DNA from: Lysobacterales bacterium
GTDB lineage: Bacteria > Pseudomonadota > Gammaproteobacteria > Xanthomonadales > SZUA-38
Direction of reading: 5' to 3'
Length of the DNA stretch: 64,000 nucleotides
Assembly (NCBI GenBank): GCA_030065125.1
Contig: JASJDM010000001.1
Span: 186,001-250,000, forward strand
A program made the translations under genes and the position numbers. Below are positions 1 through 9,224 of this stretch, piece after piece. The notes beneath the pieces are model-generated. The model was not told the DNA's origin and did no database searches. It was given only the letters and a program-made list of their open reading frames with translations. How positions within the stretch are numbered: the first letter of the stretch is position 1; the number at the start of each line of letters is the position of its first letter.

Positions 1-745
1 CGTTGGCGTTCCAGGGCTCGATGCCGCGGCCGTTGGAGTTGGTGGTCCAGCCGGCCTCGGTGATGACCACCGGCTTGTCCGGGTAGTGATCCGCTACGCT
101 GCGGTAGTTCTGCAGGGTGTAGTCCAGCGCCCCCTCGATGGTGTGGTACTCCCACACCGGGTAGCTGTGCAGGGACAGGAAATCCAGCTCCGCGGCCAGG
201 GGCTCCAGCTTCTGGGTCCAGGGCACGTAGTTTTCGCAGAAGGTCACCGGCGAATTGATTCGGCTCTTGATCCGTCGCACGTAGCCGATCAGGCTCTCTA
301 CCGGCACCATGTGATCGGTCCAGTCCACCGTCGCCTCATTGCCGACGGAAACCGCGAAGGTGGCGTCGGGAAAGCGCGCCGCCAGGTCGATCATCCGATC
401 GATCTCGTCGCTGTTGTGGCGGCGGTTTTTCTCCAGCCGATCCTCGGAGAAGTTCGCCCCCCAGGGACAACCGGGATTACTCTGTTCAGCCCACATGTCA
501 GCGCCCAGCATGACCTTGAAGTCAAAGCCCTCCTGCTGGATGGCCTCCAGCACCAGCTCGGCATGACGGCTGGTGTCGTAGAGACGCAGGTATTGCCAGT
601 GATGGTCCAGGATCCGCAGATCCTCACAAACCTGTTCGTAGCTCGGATAGGTCCGGTTCAGCGGCGACTGATTCTCACGGTATCCCGAGTAGCAGATCGC
701 GTTGCCGAAGCGAATGCCCGGCACGGCGTTTGTTTTGGATGACAT
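1..745 (-). CDS. GH17-like beta-1,3-glucanase / glucan-modifying glycosidase (C-terminus cut off by the window edge)
   Basis: Reading the minus strand gives at least 248 residues, running off base 1. Two motifs match the catalytic pair of glycoside hydrolase family 17: VSVGNEATVDW (E137, expected acid/base) and VVITEAGWTT (E230, expected nucleophile), about 93 residues apart, on a TIM-barrel-like background (YLRLYDTSRHAE, FLSLHSYPVWEY). GH17 enzymes cleave or transglycosylate beta-1,3-linked glucans. The start at 745 has a weak AAGAGA 8 nt upstream. An in-frame ATG at 778 adds 11 residues and cannot be excluded. No signal peptide is visible, so the piece looks cytoplasmic, unless the gene is fused to a membrane domain beyond the edge, as in some bacterial glucan synthases. 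Family assignment is fairly secure; substrate is not known. Confidence 0.75.
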   Translation of the reverse strand, partial: MSSKTNAVPGIRFGNAICYSGYRENQSPLNRTYPSYEQVCEDLRILDHHWQYLRLYDTSRHAELVLEAIQQEGFDFKVMLGADMWAEQSNPGCPWGANFSEDRLEKNRRHNSDEIDRMIDLAARFPDATFAVSVGNEATVDWTDHMVPVESLIGYVRRIKSRINSPVTFCENYVPWTQKLEPLAAELDFLSLHSYPVWEYHTIEGALDYTLQNYRSVADHYPDKPVVITEAGWTTNSNGRGIEPWNAN

Positions 746-882
746 CCCCGAAATCTCTTGGTTTGACAGCGTTGTCATTGTATCCAAGGGGACAGGGCGT
801 CAGCAAACCACCACGCGGCAACTGGATTCGAGGAGACTGACCTGCGAAGGACCCCGGCGGCCGAAGCCGCCGGGGCAATGGA

Positions 883-3800
883 TCAATTGCCGGACTCGAC
901 CATCTCAGCGGTCTCGAAGCCGTCACGGAAGATCGGAAACGCGTCCAGCAGAATCAGACCGTCCAGAAACAACTCCAGGTTGGGATCGGCACCCAGATCC
1001 TGCAGGCTGAATTCGCACTCAACCGAGGAGGCATTGCCTGGCGACTGCATCAGCGCCTCGAACTTCAACCAGACGCCGACGGGGTCACCCAGGGGTATGA
1101 CCTGGTCGATCGACCCCAGCCCACTACCGGCGCAGTTCGGGCCATTGAAGAAACTGCAGCTTCGGGTCAGGGTCCCGGGCACCTGGGGGGCAGCGTCATA
1201 GCGGTAGCGGCCGAACAGCCGGTAACGGGCGTCACCCCGGACGGGCACACACTGGGCAATGGCACTCTGGCCGCTCACCGTGTGGGAGATTCTGAGGGAC
1301 GCCGACACGGGCGAACCATCGGAATCGTCCACCCCGGCCTGCCCCGGCAGGATGCCATTGGGTGGTGTGGCAACCGTAGTCCACGGATCCAGCGTAACCG
1401 GGCAGTCGTCAAAATGACCGTTTTCAAAAAGGTTGAACGGGTCTGCCCGGAAAAACGGAACCAGGAAACTGCCGCCGGGCTGCATATCGTTGTCACCGTC
1501 CAGGGCGTTGCCGGCGTCATCCACGATACTGTCGCAGGCCACCACCCGGTGCAGCCCCGGATTCAGCGGCCGGAAGCTGAGGGTTGCCTGTACGGAATCC
1601 GTGCCAACGGCCAGCACCGAGTCAATGTTCACCGGCTGGTCGTCTCCCAGCACGGCACAGCTGTCGGTGGAGAAATCCCCGTCGGGGCCTGCCGCAATGA
1701 TCCGGTAATTGGCCGGATCGTCGGCGTTGGCCACCAGTCCGTCATCCACGATGCTGATGGTGACCTCGGTCAACTCCTGCCGCAGGTTGTCGCAGGTGTT
1801 GAGCGGGCCGCCGGGAATGGCGATGCCGGTAACCCTCGGCGGGACACCGTTGACCGTGAGTGTGGCCGAAGCTGAACCGCTGTTACCGGAATCGGAGGTC
1901 AGATCACCGCTGACGTTGACCAGTGAACCGGCCGTATCCGCGACCACGTCAACGGCAACTGTACAGGATGCGCTGTCCGCCACGCTGCCGCCGCTGAGGG
2001 AAATCACGCTGGTACCCGCATCCGCGGTCAACGTGCCGCCACAGCTGTTGGCGACACCCGGAGGAGTCGCCACGGTCATGCCGGCCGGCAGATTGTCGGT
2101 GAAGTCCAGGTTGGGTGCCGCCACCAGGGACTGGGAATTGTCGATGGTGAAGGTCAGCGTAGAGGGTATATTCAGCCCGACCAGTGCCGGCGCGAAGTCC
2201 TTGGCAAACGCCGGCGGCAGCGGAATGACCTGGAGTGTCGCATTGGCCGGGTCGGCAATCCGCAGACCACCCTGGAAGAGGGGGCTGGAGGCGCTGACAA
2301 AGTCGCCCGGAACTACTGACACGGGCACCAGGATTTCCACGTCAAACGAACACGATCCCATGGGCGGTAAATCCCCGCCGTTGAAGGTGAGAAAGGATGT
2401 GCCCGTAAGTGCCGAACCCGCCCCACAGGGAACCGCCGGCAGGCTGCTGGCCACCAGGCCAGGGAGAACGGCATTCAGGTCCTCGGTGAATGCGAGGCCC
2501 GCGGCGGCGTCCACGCCCGGATTGGTAATGGTGTAAGTCAAGGTGACAGTGCCGGTGGGTAACACGGGCGCGGCAAAGGCCTTGCTGAAGTCCAGCCGCT
2601 GGACTACCTCGAGCTCTCCGGCGGCCGCCGGGCCGGTTATCGGCAATGCGTTCATGGTGCCGGTCACCGCACTGGTCGTGCCGGGGTAGACGCCGGCCGC
2701 CGCCAGGGCGGGCACACCGGCACTGATGCGAACGGTGCAGGACGAGCCGCCCGCCAGCGAGGCCCCGTCCACCGTAACCAGGCCGCTAGCGATGCCGCTC
2801 ACCGTGCCGCCGCAGTCGTCAAACAGTACGCTGTCAAAGGTCAGGTCAGCCAGCGTCGCGCCCAGGTCATCGGTGAAATCGATGTCCGTCGCGGGCAGGT
2901 CAGCGTCCAGGTTGGTCAGGGTGTACTCCAGGGTGACCGGGTCCCCGGGCGGAACCGGATCGTCAGTGAATTCCCGGCTGAGCGCCAACCGGGCGGAGTC
3001 CACCGTGAGCGTGTCCACGGCGGGATCGATGAGGACGCCACCACCCTGGTCGGCAAGCAAAGCGCTGGTGACATTGTTGTAGACTCCGTCGGCTGCGCCT
3101 GGGGGCACCAGCACCTCCACCTCGATCTGGCAACTGGTACCGCTGAGCACGGACCCGCCGGCATACGCCAGAATGGTGGTTCCGGTCAGGGTTCCGCCGC
3201 ATTCGTTCGTCGTGGCAGGCCCGGTTGCGGTAAGCCCCGAAAGAACATTAATCAATTCATCTGTGAATGCTGCGGGGGCAGGGGACAAAGTCGCGTCCAG
3301 GGTGGGATGGACATTGTCGATGGTGAATCGCAAGGTCAGCGTCTCACCGGCAATGGCCGGGTCGCCGAGGAATTCCTTGGTGAACACCAGGCCTGACACG
3401 TCAAGCGTGTCCGAAGCAGCCGGAGAGGTGGCGCTGACACCTTCAACCGTTGCACTGACAATGCTGCTGGTAATGGCATAGCTGCCTGACGCCGCGGCAG
3501 CGGGAATGTCGATGTCCACGCTGATTGTGCAGGACTCTCCCGGCTGCAGCGTACCGTCCACGAAGGCCAGCATGGTATCGCCGGCGGACCCACTGAGCGT
3601 GCCCGTTCCGGGAATGGGGCCGGGCCCATCCGGATCACAGGCGCCAGCAATCGGAAGGCCGGTGGCCACCAGCCCGGCCAGCGGCGTCAGGTCGTCAGTA
3701 AAGGTGATATCGGTGGCGTTACCCGTGGCATCGGCCGGGTAGCTCAGCGTGTAGTTCAAGGTCGTGGAGACTCCCGGACCGACCGGATCGACAAAATCCT

Positions 3801-5628
3801 TGCTCAGGCTCGGCGCCGCGATCACCGTCACCGTGTCACTGGCTGGCCGACCCAGCCGGGTGGCACCGTCGACGGTGGCTTCCACGGGACCGGTGAAATT
3901 TTCATACAGCCCCGGAGGCAGGGTGCCCGGCGTGCTGACGGTTACATCGAATTGACAGGTGGACATACCCATGCCTGCGACGGGCTGCAGGACACCGTTG
4001 GTCAACTGCAGCCCCTGCCGATCGGTATCAATGAACGCCAGCGCCAGCGACGAGCCGTCCCCGCAAGGCGGATCGGGTATTGGCGGCAGCGTCACTGATA
4101 CCGGAAACGGCAGGAAGCCGCCGGACGGCCCGATTCCCGGGATGAAGGCGTCGGTGAGTTCGTCGATGAACGTGACGTCGGTGGCTGCGGACGTCGAGCT
4201 GGTATTGGCGATGGTGTACCTGAGAACGAGGTCGTCTCCCGCATTGATCACCGGGTCCGGCGCCAGGGTTCCCGCCTCGAGGATTTGCATGGTGAACGTG
4301 GGAATGGGTTCCACGAACAGCAGTTCCGTGGCTTGATTGCCCGTTACCAGATCACCGTTGATATCGGCGCTGACACTGCCCGTCGTATTGGTGTACGCGC
4401 CCGGCGTTGCCCCGGGCGGCACATCGAGACTGACCGACAGTCTGCAGGAGGACTCAGCGGCCAGGGCGCCGCCGCTGAAGTCAATCAGGGTACCACCGGC
4501 GCCGGTCACACTACCTCCGCAATCATTAGACAGCAGACTGCCGAAAGTCAGGCCCGGGAGTACGGCACCCAGGTCATCGGTGAATGCGACGTTGGTGGCT
4601 GGGAAATTCCGATCGAGGTTGTCAATGATGAAATCCAGGGTCACCGCACCCCCAGGTGGCACGGGGTCGTCCACGAATGACTTGCGAATGGCCAATGCCG
4701 GAGCGGTAACCGTCAGCGTGGCGCTGGCGATCCCGGCGCTCACCCCACCCACCAGCAGGTCATCACTGATATTGTCCAGCTCACCCACGGTGCTGGCGGT
4801 GACGTCAACACTGACGACGCAGGCTGCACCGGCAGCCAGCGAAGGAAAGGTGGGCAGGAATGCACCGACGCCCAGGCTAATCAGGCTGGTTCCTGCCAGC
4901 GCGGTCAGTTCTGGCGGAAACGTCGCATTACCGCAATCGGTGAAGGCGTTGGCCGGGTCCGCGATCAGCAGGCCCGACGGCAGCACGTCAATGAAGCTGA
5001 GCTGGGCGAGGCCGGAGCCATTCGCTGTATTGTCGATGGTAAGGGTCAGAGTGCTTCGACCGCCCACCGAAACCGTGGACGGCGAGAAGCCCTTGGTGAA
5101 ACCGGGAAGTCCGGAGGACACGGTCAGATCGATAGGCAGGCTCTGCCGGCTGCCGATTTCCGTGTTCAAGGTAACCGCCGGGTTGGTGTAAACACCCACC
5201 GTTGCTGCTGTGACGTCCACGGTCACCGTACAGGTCTGACCCGCGCCGATTCGGGCATTGGACAGGCTGATAGTGCTGCCGCCGTCCGGGGCGCTCAGGA
5301 TGCCGCCGTCACTCATGTCACAGCTGGTCGACGGGTTGCCGGGATCAGCGATCAGCAGCGAGGAAGGAACGACTGGAAGATTATCCGTGAACGAGAGCCC
5401 GGCCACGGGGATCGGGTTCTGGTTGTTGATGGTGAAGGTAATGGTGCTGACACTACCCGGGCCCATGGTGTTGGGCGTAAACACCTTGGAAAAAGAAGGC
5501 ACCGAAAATTCGCCGGCCAGCAATGCCGGCCCCAATGTCGAAAGAATCAGCGCCTGCAGTGCTATAACCCATGTCAGCGCCGTTCGCGTACGGCACCGAT
5601 TTGCCTTGGTCTCATTCATCAGCCACAT
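883..5628 (-). CDS. Giant secreted DUF11-type repeat protein (about 1581 aa) with C-terminal IFRDGFE tail
   Basis: A hydrophobic signal segment (ALTWVIALQALILSTLGPAL) follows a basic start and ends near LLAGEF. About nine Ig-like repeats of 110-150 residues follow, each marked by a variant of FTDDLGAVLPGL plus a Cys-containing strand such as CTVTVDV or CRLSVSL. These are typical of the DUF11/conserved-repeat-domain family of bacterial surface adhesins. After roughly residue 1270 comes a different Ig-like segment (PRVTGIAIPGGPL), then a possible carbohydrate-binding-like jelly roll (FENGHFDDC ... LFLDGLILLDAF), and finally the tail FPIFRDGFE. I chose the ATG at 5628 because AGAGACGGG lies just upstream; an ATG at 5619 and a longer reading from 5736 are alternatives. 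Likely role: cell-surface or secreted structural or adhesive protein. No enzymatic motif is seen. The next gene in the same direction is the secreted propeller upstream. Confidence 0.8.
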   Translation of the reverse strand: MWLMNETKANRCRTRTALTWVIALQALILSTLGPALLAGEFSVPSFSKVFTPNTMGPGSVSTITFTINNQNPIPVAGLSFTDNLPVVPSSLLIADPGNPSTSCDMSDGGILSAPDGGSTISLSNARIGAGQTCTVTVDVTAATVGVYTNPAVTLNTEIGSRQSLPIDLTVSSGLPGFTKGFSPSTVSVGGRSTLTLTIDNTANGSGLAQLSFIDVLPSGLLIADPANAFTDCGNATFPPELTALAGTSLISLGVGAFLPTFPSLAAGAACVVSVDVTASTVGELDNISDDLLVGGVSAGIASATLTVTAPALAIRKSFVDDPVPPGGAVTLDFIIDNLDRNFPATNVAFTDDLGAVLPGLTFGSLLSNDCGGSVTGAGGTLIDFSGGALAAESSCRLSVSLDVPPGATPGAYTNTTGSVSADINGDLVTGNQATELLFVEPIPTFTMQILEAGTLAPDPVINAGDDLVLRYTIANTSSTSAATDVTFIDELTDAFIPGIGPSGGFLPFPVSVTLPPIPDPPCGDGSSLALAFIDTDRQGLQLTNGVLQPVAGMGMSTCQFDVTVSTPGTLPPGLYENFTGPVEATVDGATRLGRPASDTVTVIAAPSLSKDFVDPVGPGVSTTLNYTLSYPADATGNATDITFTDDLTPLAGLVATGLPIAGACDPDGPGPIPGTGTLSGSAGDTMLAFVDGTLQPGESCTISVDIDIPAAAASGSYAITSSIVSATVEGVSATSPAASDTLDVSGLVFTKEFLGDPAIAGETLTLRFTIDNVHPTLDATLSPAPAAFTDELINVLSGLTATGPATTNECGGTLTGTTILAYAGGSVLSGTSCQIEVEVLVPPGAADGVYNNVTSALLADQGGGVLIDPAVDTLTVDSARLALSREFTDDPVPPGDPVTLEYTLTNLDADLPATDIDFTDDLGATLADLTFDSVLFDDCGGTVSGIASGLVTVDGASLAGGSSCTVRISAGVPALAAAGVYPGTTSAVTGTMNALPITGPAAAGELEVVQRLDFSKAFAAPVLPTGTVTLTYTITNPGVDAAAGLAFTEDLNAVLPGLVASSLPAVPCGAGSALTGTSFLTFNGGDLPPMGSCSFDVEILVPVSVVPGDFVSASSPLFQGGLRIADPANATLQVIPLPPAFAKDFAPALVGLNIPSTLTFTIDNSQSLVAAPNLDFTDNLPAGMTVATPPGVANSCGGTLTADAGTSVISLSGGSVADSASCTVAVDVVADTAGSLVNVSGDLTSDSGNSGSASATLTVNGVPPRVTGIAIPGGPLNTCDNLRQELTEVTISIVDDGLVANADDPANYRIIAAGPDGDFSTDSCAVLGDDQPVNIDSVLAVGTDSVQATLSFRPLNPGLHRVVACDSIVDDAGNALDGDNDMQPGGSFLVPFFRADPFNLFENGHFDDCPVTLDPWTTVATPPNGILPGQAGVDDSDGSPVSASLRISHTVSGQSAIAQCVPVRGDARYRLFGRYRYDAAPQVPGTLTRSCSFFNGPNCAGSGLGSIDQVIPLGDPVGVWLKFEALMQSPGNASSVECEFSLQDLGADPNLELFLDGLILLDAFPIFRDGFETAEMVESGN

Positions 5629-5835
5629 CCCGTCTCTGGCGCGACGCGGCTTTTGCCGGACGATGGCCCGGTCCTGGCCTGCGTCGCTGTCAACCCTGCT
5701 CTTCCGCAGAATACCAGTTTCGGACGTTCGTGCCACAAGCCCGTGGCCAATTGCCTGGGCGCGACCGGCCGCAGCCTGCCGGCGGGCGTCAGCGTGATGT
5801 CTAACGGCGGCCCGTGGTCAATCCTGACCTGGGGC

Positions 5836-8037
5836 CTACTGGGCTTCGAATCCGCTCTCGAAGATGGTCTCCAGCTTGATAGAAAAGGCGCCGATGTTCT
5901 CGGCCCAGACGTTTCCGGCCTGCTGGAACAGGCCACCCAGATAGACCGTACTGCCGTCGATCATGAGCGTCAGGCCGCTGGAGCCGGTAAATTCGGCAAA
6001 CAGTCCTGGCCCCAGGGGATACCACTGCTGACCGTCGAAGTAGGCCAGCTTTTCGAGGCTGGTCCCGTCTGAGCTGTCGAACCAGCCGGTGGCAATCAGT
6101 GCATCCTCCGCAAACACCAGGTCTTCTACCCCAAAGCTGGTGCCTTCCAGGCCGGCACCCAGGTCCGACCATGCCGTGCCATCCCATACGGCCACCTGTC
6201 CGTTGAACCGACCGCCGGCATACAGCAGGTTGTCCCGGACCAGAAGCGTGTTGATTGATCCCAGGCCGCGCTGCAGGTTGTCGGTGAATGTCTCCCAGGC
6301 GCTGCCGTTCCAGCGCTCCAGCACCGCTACGCCGCCCTGCACGCTGGCCGCAACAAGGTCACCCTGGTATACGGCCATGGCCGTGGGCGTCCGGAAGCCC
6401 GGCAGGTCCTGGAATTCGGTGAGGTTATTGCCGTCCCAGGTCAGGATGGGGCCCAGCCCCGAGGGTGTCGTCCCGGTCACGACCAGGAGGTCGTTCCAGA
6501 CCAGCAGGGGATCGTTGGGAAAATTCAGACCCTCGCCTACGGAGCTCCAGTTCTGGCCGTCCCAGCGAGCCAGGCCGAACGCGTCCTGTCCATCGGCCTG
6601 GTTGAATAACCCACTGACGTACAGATCGCCCTGGTAGACCGCCATGGCGCGCACGTCTCCCGGGTTTGACCCGGTGGCGCCGGTGAACACCAGGCCGCCA
6701 CCCAGGGGGGCCCAATCGCCATTGCGGTACTCGGCGATGAAATTGGTCAACTCGTCACCGGCCGCCGAGAATTCGCCGCCGGCCACCACCGCGCCGTTGT
6801 ACCTGATGATATCCAGCACCTGGCCGTTGATGCCCTGGGCCAGTCCACGCCAGCGCTGTCCGTCATTGCAGGCGACGCCACGACTGAAGAACAGCTGGTT
6901 GGTGCCGAATCCCTGCTGAACGCCGCAGATTTCGCCGCCCAACCGGAACAGGTCGGTAAATGAAGGGGTGTCACCCAGAGCATCAGAGTCAGGAACGGCT
7001 TCCCACTCCAGTGATGCGTTGAGGCGGGCGATACCGCGGGCATCGGCGTCAATCCCGGTGAAATCGCCGGTGGCGTGAAAAAAGCCCTGGGCTACCGCCA
7101 GCGCACCAAAACCGGTATTGACTCCGGAACTGCTGCCCACGGCGCTCCACTCCATGGTGCCGGCGTCGTACTCTGATACGGAGCCGGCCGGTAGACCGCC
7201 CCATAGAGTGGACACGCTGGAAGTCGCCGCCACCCGGGTGTTGTTGATCTCGATGTCGCGAACCGGATTCAGGGTATTGCTGCTGCCCAGGTCGGTCCAC
7301 TTGTCATTTGCGCTGGGATTCCACTGGCGCACGCCCGAGCCCACCCCTGCGTAGACAAAGGAAACCGAGGGCAGAATTGCCGTTACCGTGCTGTTGACGC
7401 CGTTGCTGGTTCCCACGTTATCCGAGTCCAGCGTGTCCCAGCTCAAGCCGCTGGTGCGGACGATCCGTCGGGCAGAGGTGGGAGGCATCATGGCGTTATC
7501 CACCTGGGTAAAGCTGCCGCCCAGGTAAACAAAGGTGCCGTCAAAGGCCAGCACTTCCACCGAACCGTTAGGGCCATTGCCTGGCCCGTTGATCTGCTGC
7601 CACTGGCCGGCGGCGTTGTAGCAGGCGAAGTAATTCAGATCGTCCGGGCCCAGACCGGTAAAGTCACCGCCCACGCAGATGCTGGTGTTGAATGGCGTCA
7701 CGTCCTTGAACGGCACGCTGCCCGACAAAAACGCGCAGCTGTCACCACCGGGCGTACTCGGGCCCACGTCCCCGGTCGTGCTCCACTGGCCGTTCTCATA
7801 GCGAATCAGCACGTGGCACTCAAGGGAGCCATCGGGGGCGCGGAACGGCACCGGAATGGTGCGTGCGCCGGTTGCGCCGACAAATCCATTGGCTGAGGGG
7901 GCGGCATTTCGCAGCAACGTTTCCGGGTAACCCGCAAACTGGTTGATCCAGGTAAATTCCGGCGGCGCTGACCAGGCACTGCCCGCCAGCATCAGAAAAA
8001 GCAACAGGGTTGACCCACTCCGGCGACTCCAATCCAT
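5836..8037 (-). CDS. Secreted beta-propeller (kelch/delta-60-like) protein with C-terminal IFESGFE tail
   Basis: The start at 8037 is set by GGAG six bases upstream of ATG. The first ~23 residues form a signal peptide (SGSTLLLFLMLAGSAWSA, cleavage before PPEFTW). The rest is built of blade-like repeats: an aromatic/D-rich turn, then L[VY][VA][AS]G.F, then W[DN]G..W..[LV]G.GL. Clear copies include YNGAVVAGGEFSAAGD, YQGDLYVSGLFNQADG, DNLLYAGGRFNGQ and STVYLGGLFQQAGN. This is the pattern of delta-60/kelch-type propellers, with at least seven or eight blades. The protein ends in TIFESGFEAQ, related to the tails of the neighbouring DUF11 protein and of the beta-helix protein at 26.8-28.3 kb. Function is unknown; propellers of this kind usually act in extracellular binding. 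About 200 bp separate it from the downstream DUF11 gene, so an operon is possible but unproven. Confidence 0.8.
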   Translation of the reverse strand: MDWSRRSGSTLLLFLMLAGSAWSAPPEFTWINQFAGYPETLLRNAAPSANGFVGATGARTIPVPFRAPDGSLECHVLIRYENGQWSTTGDVGPSTPGGDSCAFLSGSVPFKDVTPFNTSICVGGDFTGLGPDDLNYFACYNAAGQWQQINGPGNGPNGSVEVLAFDGTFVYLGGSFTQVDNAMMPPTSARRIVRTSGLSWDTLDSDNVGTSNGVNSTVTAILPSVSFVYAGVGSGVRQWNPSANDKWTDLGSSNTLNPVRDIEINNTRVAATSSVSTLWGGLPAGSVSEYDAGTMEWSAVGSSSGVNTGFGALAVAQGFFHATGDFTGIDADARGIARLNASLEWEAVPDSDALGDTPSFTDLFRLGGEICGVQQGFGTNQLFFSRGVACNDGQRWRGLAQGINGQVLDIIRYNGAVVAGGEFSAAGDELTNFIAEYRNGDWAPLGGGLVFTGATGSNPGDVRAMAVYQGDLYVSGLFNQADGQDAFGLARWDGQNWSSVGEGLNFPNDPLLVWNDLLVVTGTTPSGLGPILTWDGNNLTEFQDLPGFRTPTAMAVYQGDLVAASVQGGVAVLERWNGSAWETFTDNLQRGLGSINTLLVRDNLLYAGGRFNGQVAVWDGTAWSDLGAGLEGTSFGVEDLVFAEDALIATGWFDSSDGTSLEKLAYFDGQQWYPLGPGLFAEFTGSSGLTLMIDGSTVYLGGLFQQAGNVWAENIGAFSIKLETIFESGFEAQ

Positions 8038-8170
8038 GTCATTCTCCAGATTTATTTTTCCACCAGACAACATGCGAGATTCTGCCAGAATTTACGCCAC
8101 GGGACCCGCTGGCCCGCCGGGGCCACCATGGGCATGACCCAGGCCTGTGGCAGAATGGCGCCCAACCACC

Positions 8171-9172
8171 ATGAGCAAGCGATCCCCCAATCGAGTTTCC
8201 CCATTCACGCCAAGCCCGGAACAGATGGCGTGCTGGCCGGATATCTCCGGCAACAAAATCAACGGCGTCGGGGAAGCCGGGATGCGGCGACCCTCCCGCA
8301 TCATGTGGCACGACCCGGATACCCAGCCCCATGGTCAACTTCAGAACTGGTTCTGGAAACAGGGTGCGAATCAGCCGGAACTACGGGAAAAAAGAACCGA
8401 GCGTCAAAAAGTGATCAATGTGGAACTGCCACCCATTGCTGATGAAAAGCAGCAGGTGGACCCGGCGGACGCATCGGACAGGATCAGGCAGCTGGCATTG
8501 GATGCCGGCGCCGACCTGGTGGGCATCATCCCCGTTCAAGACGAGTGGGTTTTTGAAGGGTATGACTTCGACTATCCCTGGATGGTGATACTGGGTGTGG
8601 CCATGGACTTTGACAAGCTGGCCACTGCGCCCGAAATCACTGCCGGCATGGAGGTGGTAGACAAATACACCTACGGCTGGGTGGTGGCACGCCCGGCCGC
8701 CAACTGGATCCGTTCCCGGGGATGGCGGGCCGAGCCCAAGGGCGGTCCCCTGGCGGGGCCTGTAAATCTGCTGCCCGCCGCCATCGAGTGTGGTTTTGGC
8801 GAACTGGGCAAACACGGCAGCCTGATCAACCGGCAGCTGGGTTCCCGGTTCCGTCTGTCGGCGGTGTTCACGGACCTGCCCCTGGTGGCCGACGGCGAAG
8901 ACCGTTTCGGGGCAGATGATTTCTGCGCCGGTTGCCAGGTGTGCGTCCGCGCCTGCCCGGTAGACGCCATCGGCAACGACAAGGTGCTGGTCCGGGGAGA
9001 GCACAAATGGTACGTGGACTTTGACCGATGCATGCCCTACTTCGCCGAGACCTTTGGCTGCGCCATCTGCATAGCAGTCTGCCCCTGGTCAAAGCCGGAC
9101 CGGGCACCGGTGCTCGCGGATCGCTGGACACGGATTTCCCAGCGCAGGCATGACCCCGATGGGCGGAATTGA
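8171..9172 (+). CDS. Reductive-dehalogenase-like / QueG-like Fe-S (probable corrinoid) protein
   Basis: The C-terminal half carries two ferredoxin-type cluster signatures: CAGCQVCVRACPVDAI (CxxCxxCxxxCP) and FGCAICIAVCPWS (CxxCxxxCP). Just before them comes GELGKHGSLINRQLGSRFRL followed by VFTDLPL, which in my reading resembles the catalytic core of respiratory reductive dehalogenases (RdhA) more than the equivalent block of epoxyqueuosine reductase QueG. There is no Tat signal and no second membrane-anchor gene, unlike classical rdhAB. At about 333 residues it is shorter than RdhA (450-500) and close to QueG (about 380). The start is uncertain: ATG 8171 is preferred, and an in-frame GTG at 8147 adds eight residues. 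Established knowledge: both families use cobalamin plus two 4Fe-4S clusters for reductive chemistry. Substrate and pathway here are unknown. Confidence 0.72.
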   Translation: MSKRSPNRVSPFTPSPEQMACWPDISGNKINGVGEAGMRRPSRIMWHDPDTQPHGQLQNWFWKQGANQPELREKRTERQKVINVELPPIADEKQQVDPADASDRIRQLALDAGADLVGIIPVQDEWVFEGYDFDYPWMVILGVAMDFDKLATAPEITAGMEVVDKYTYGWVVARPAANWIRSRGWRAEPKGGPLAGPVNLLPAAIECGFGELGKHGSLINRQLGSRFRLSAVFTDLPLVADGEDRFGADDFCAGCQVCVRACPVDAIGNDKVLVRGEHKWYVDFDRCMPYFAETFGCAICIAVCPWSKPDRAPVLADRWTRISQRRHDPDGRN

Positions 9173-9186
9173 CCCCCCGTAATCCT

Positions 9187-9202
9187 GGTTCGTTCACGAA
9201 CC
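9187..9202. repeat. Short hairpin between Fe-S protein gene and DUF457 gene
   Basis: GGTTCGT-TC-ACGAACC, a 7-bp perfect stem with a 2-nt loop, lies 14 bases after the Fe-S gene stop and upstream of the next start. It has no T tract. It could be a weak terminator, an RNA stability hairpin or an operator. Confidence 0.3.
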
Positions 9203-9224
9203 CGGTAATACCATTCGCATCACC

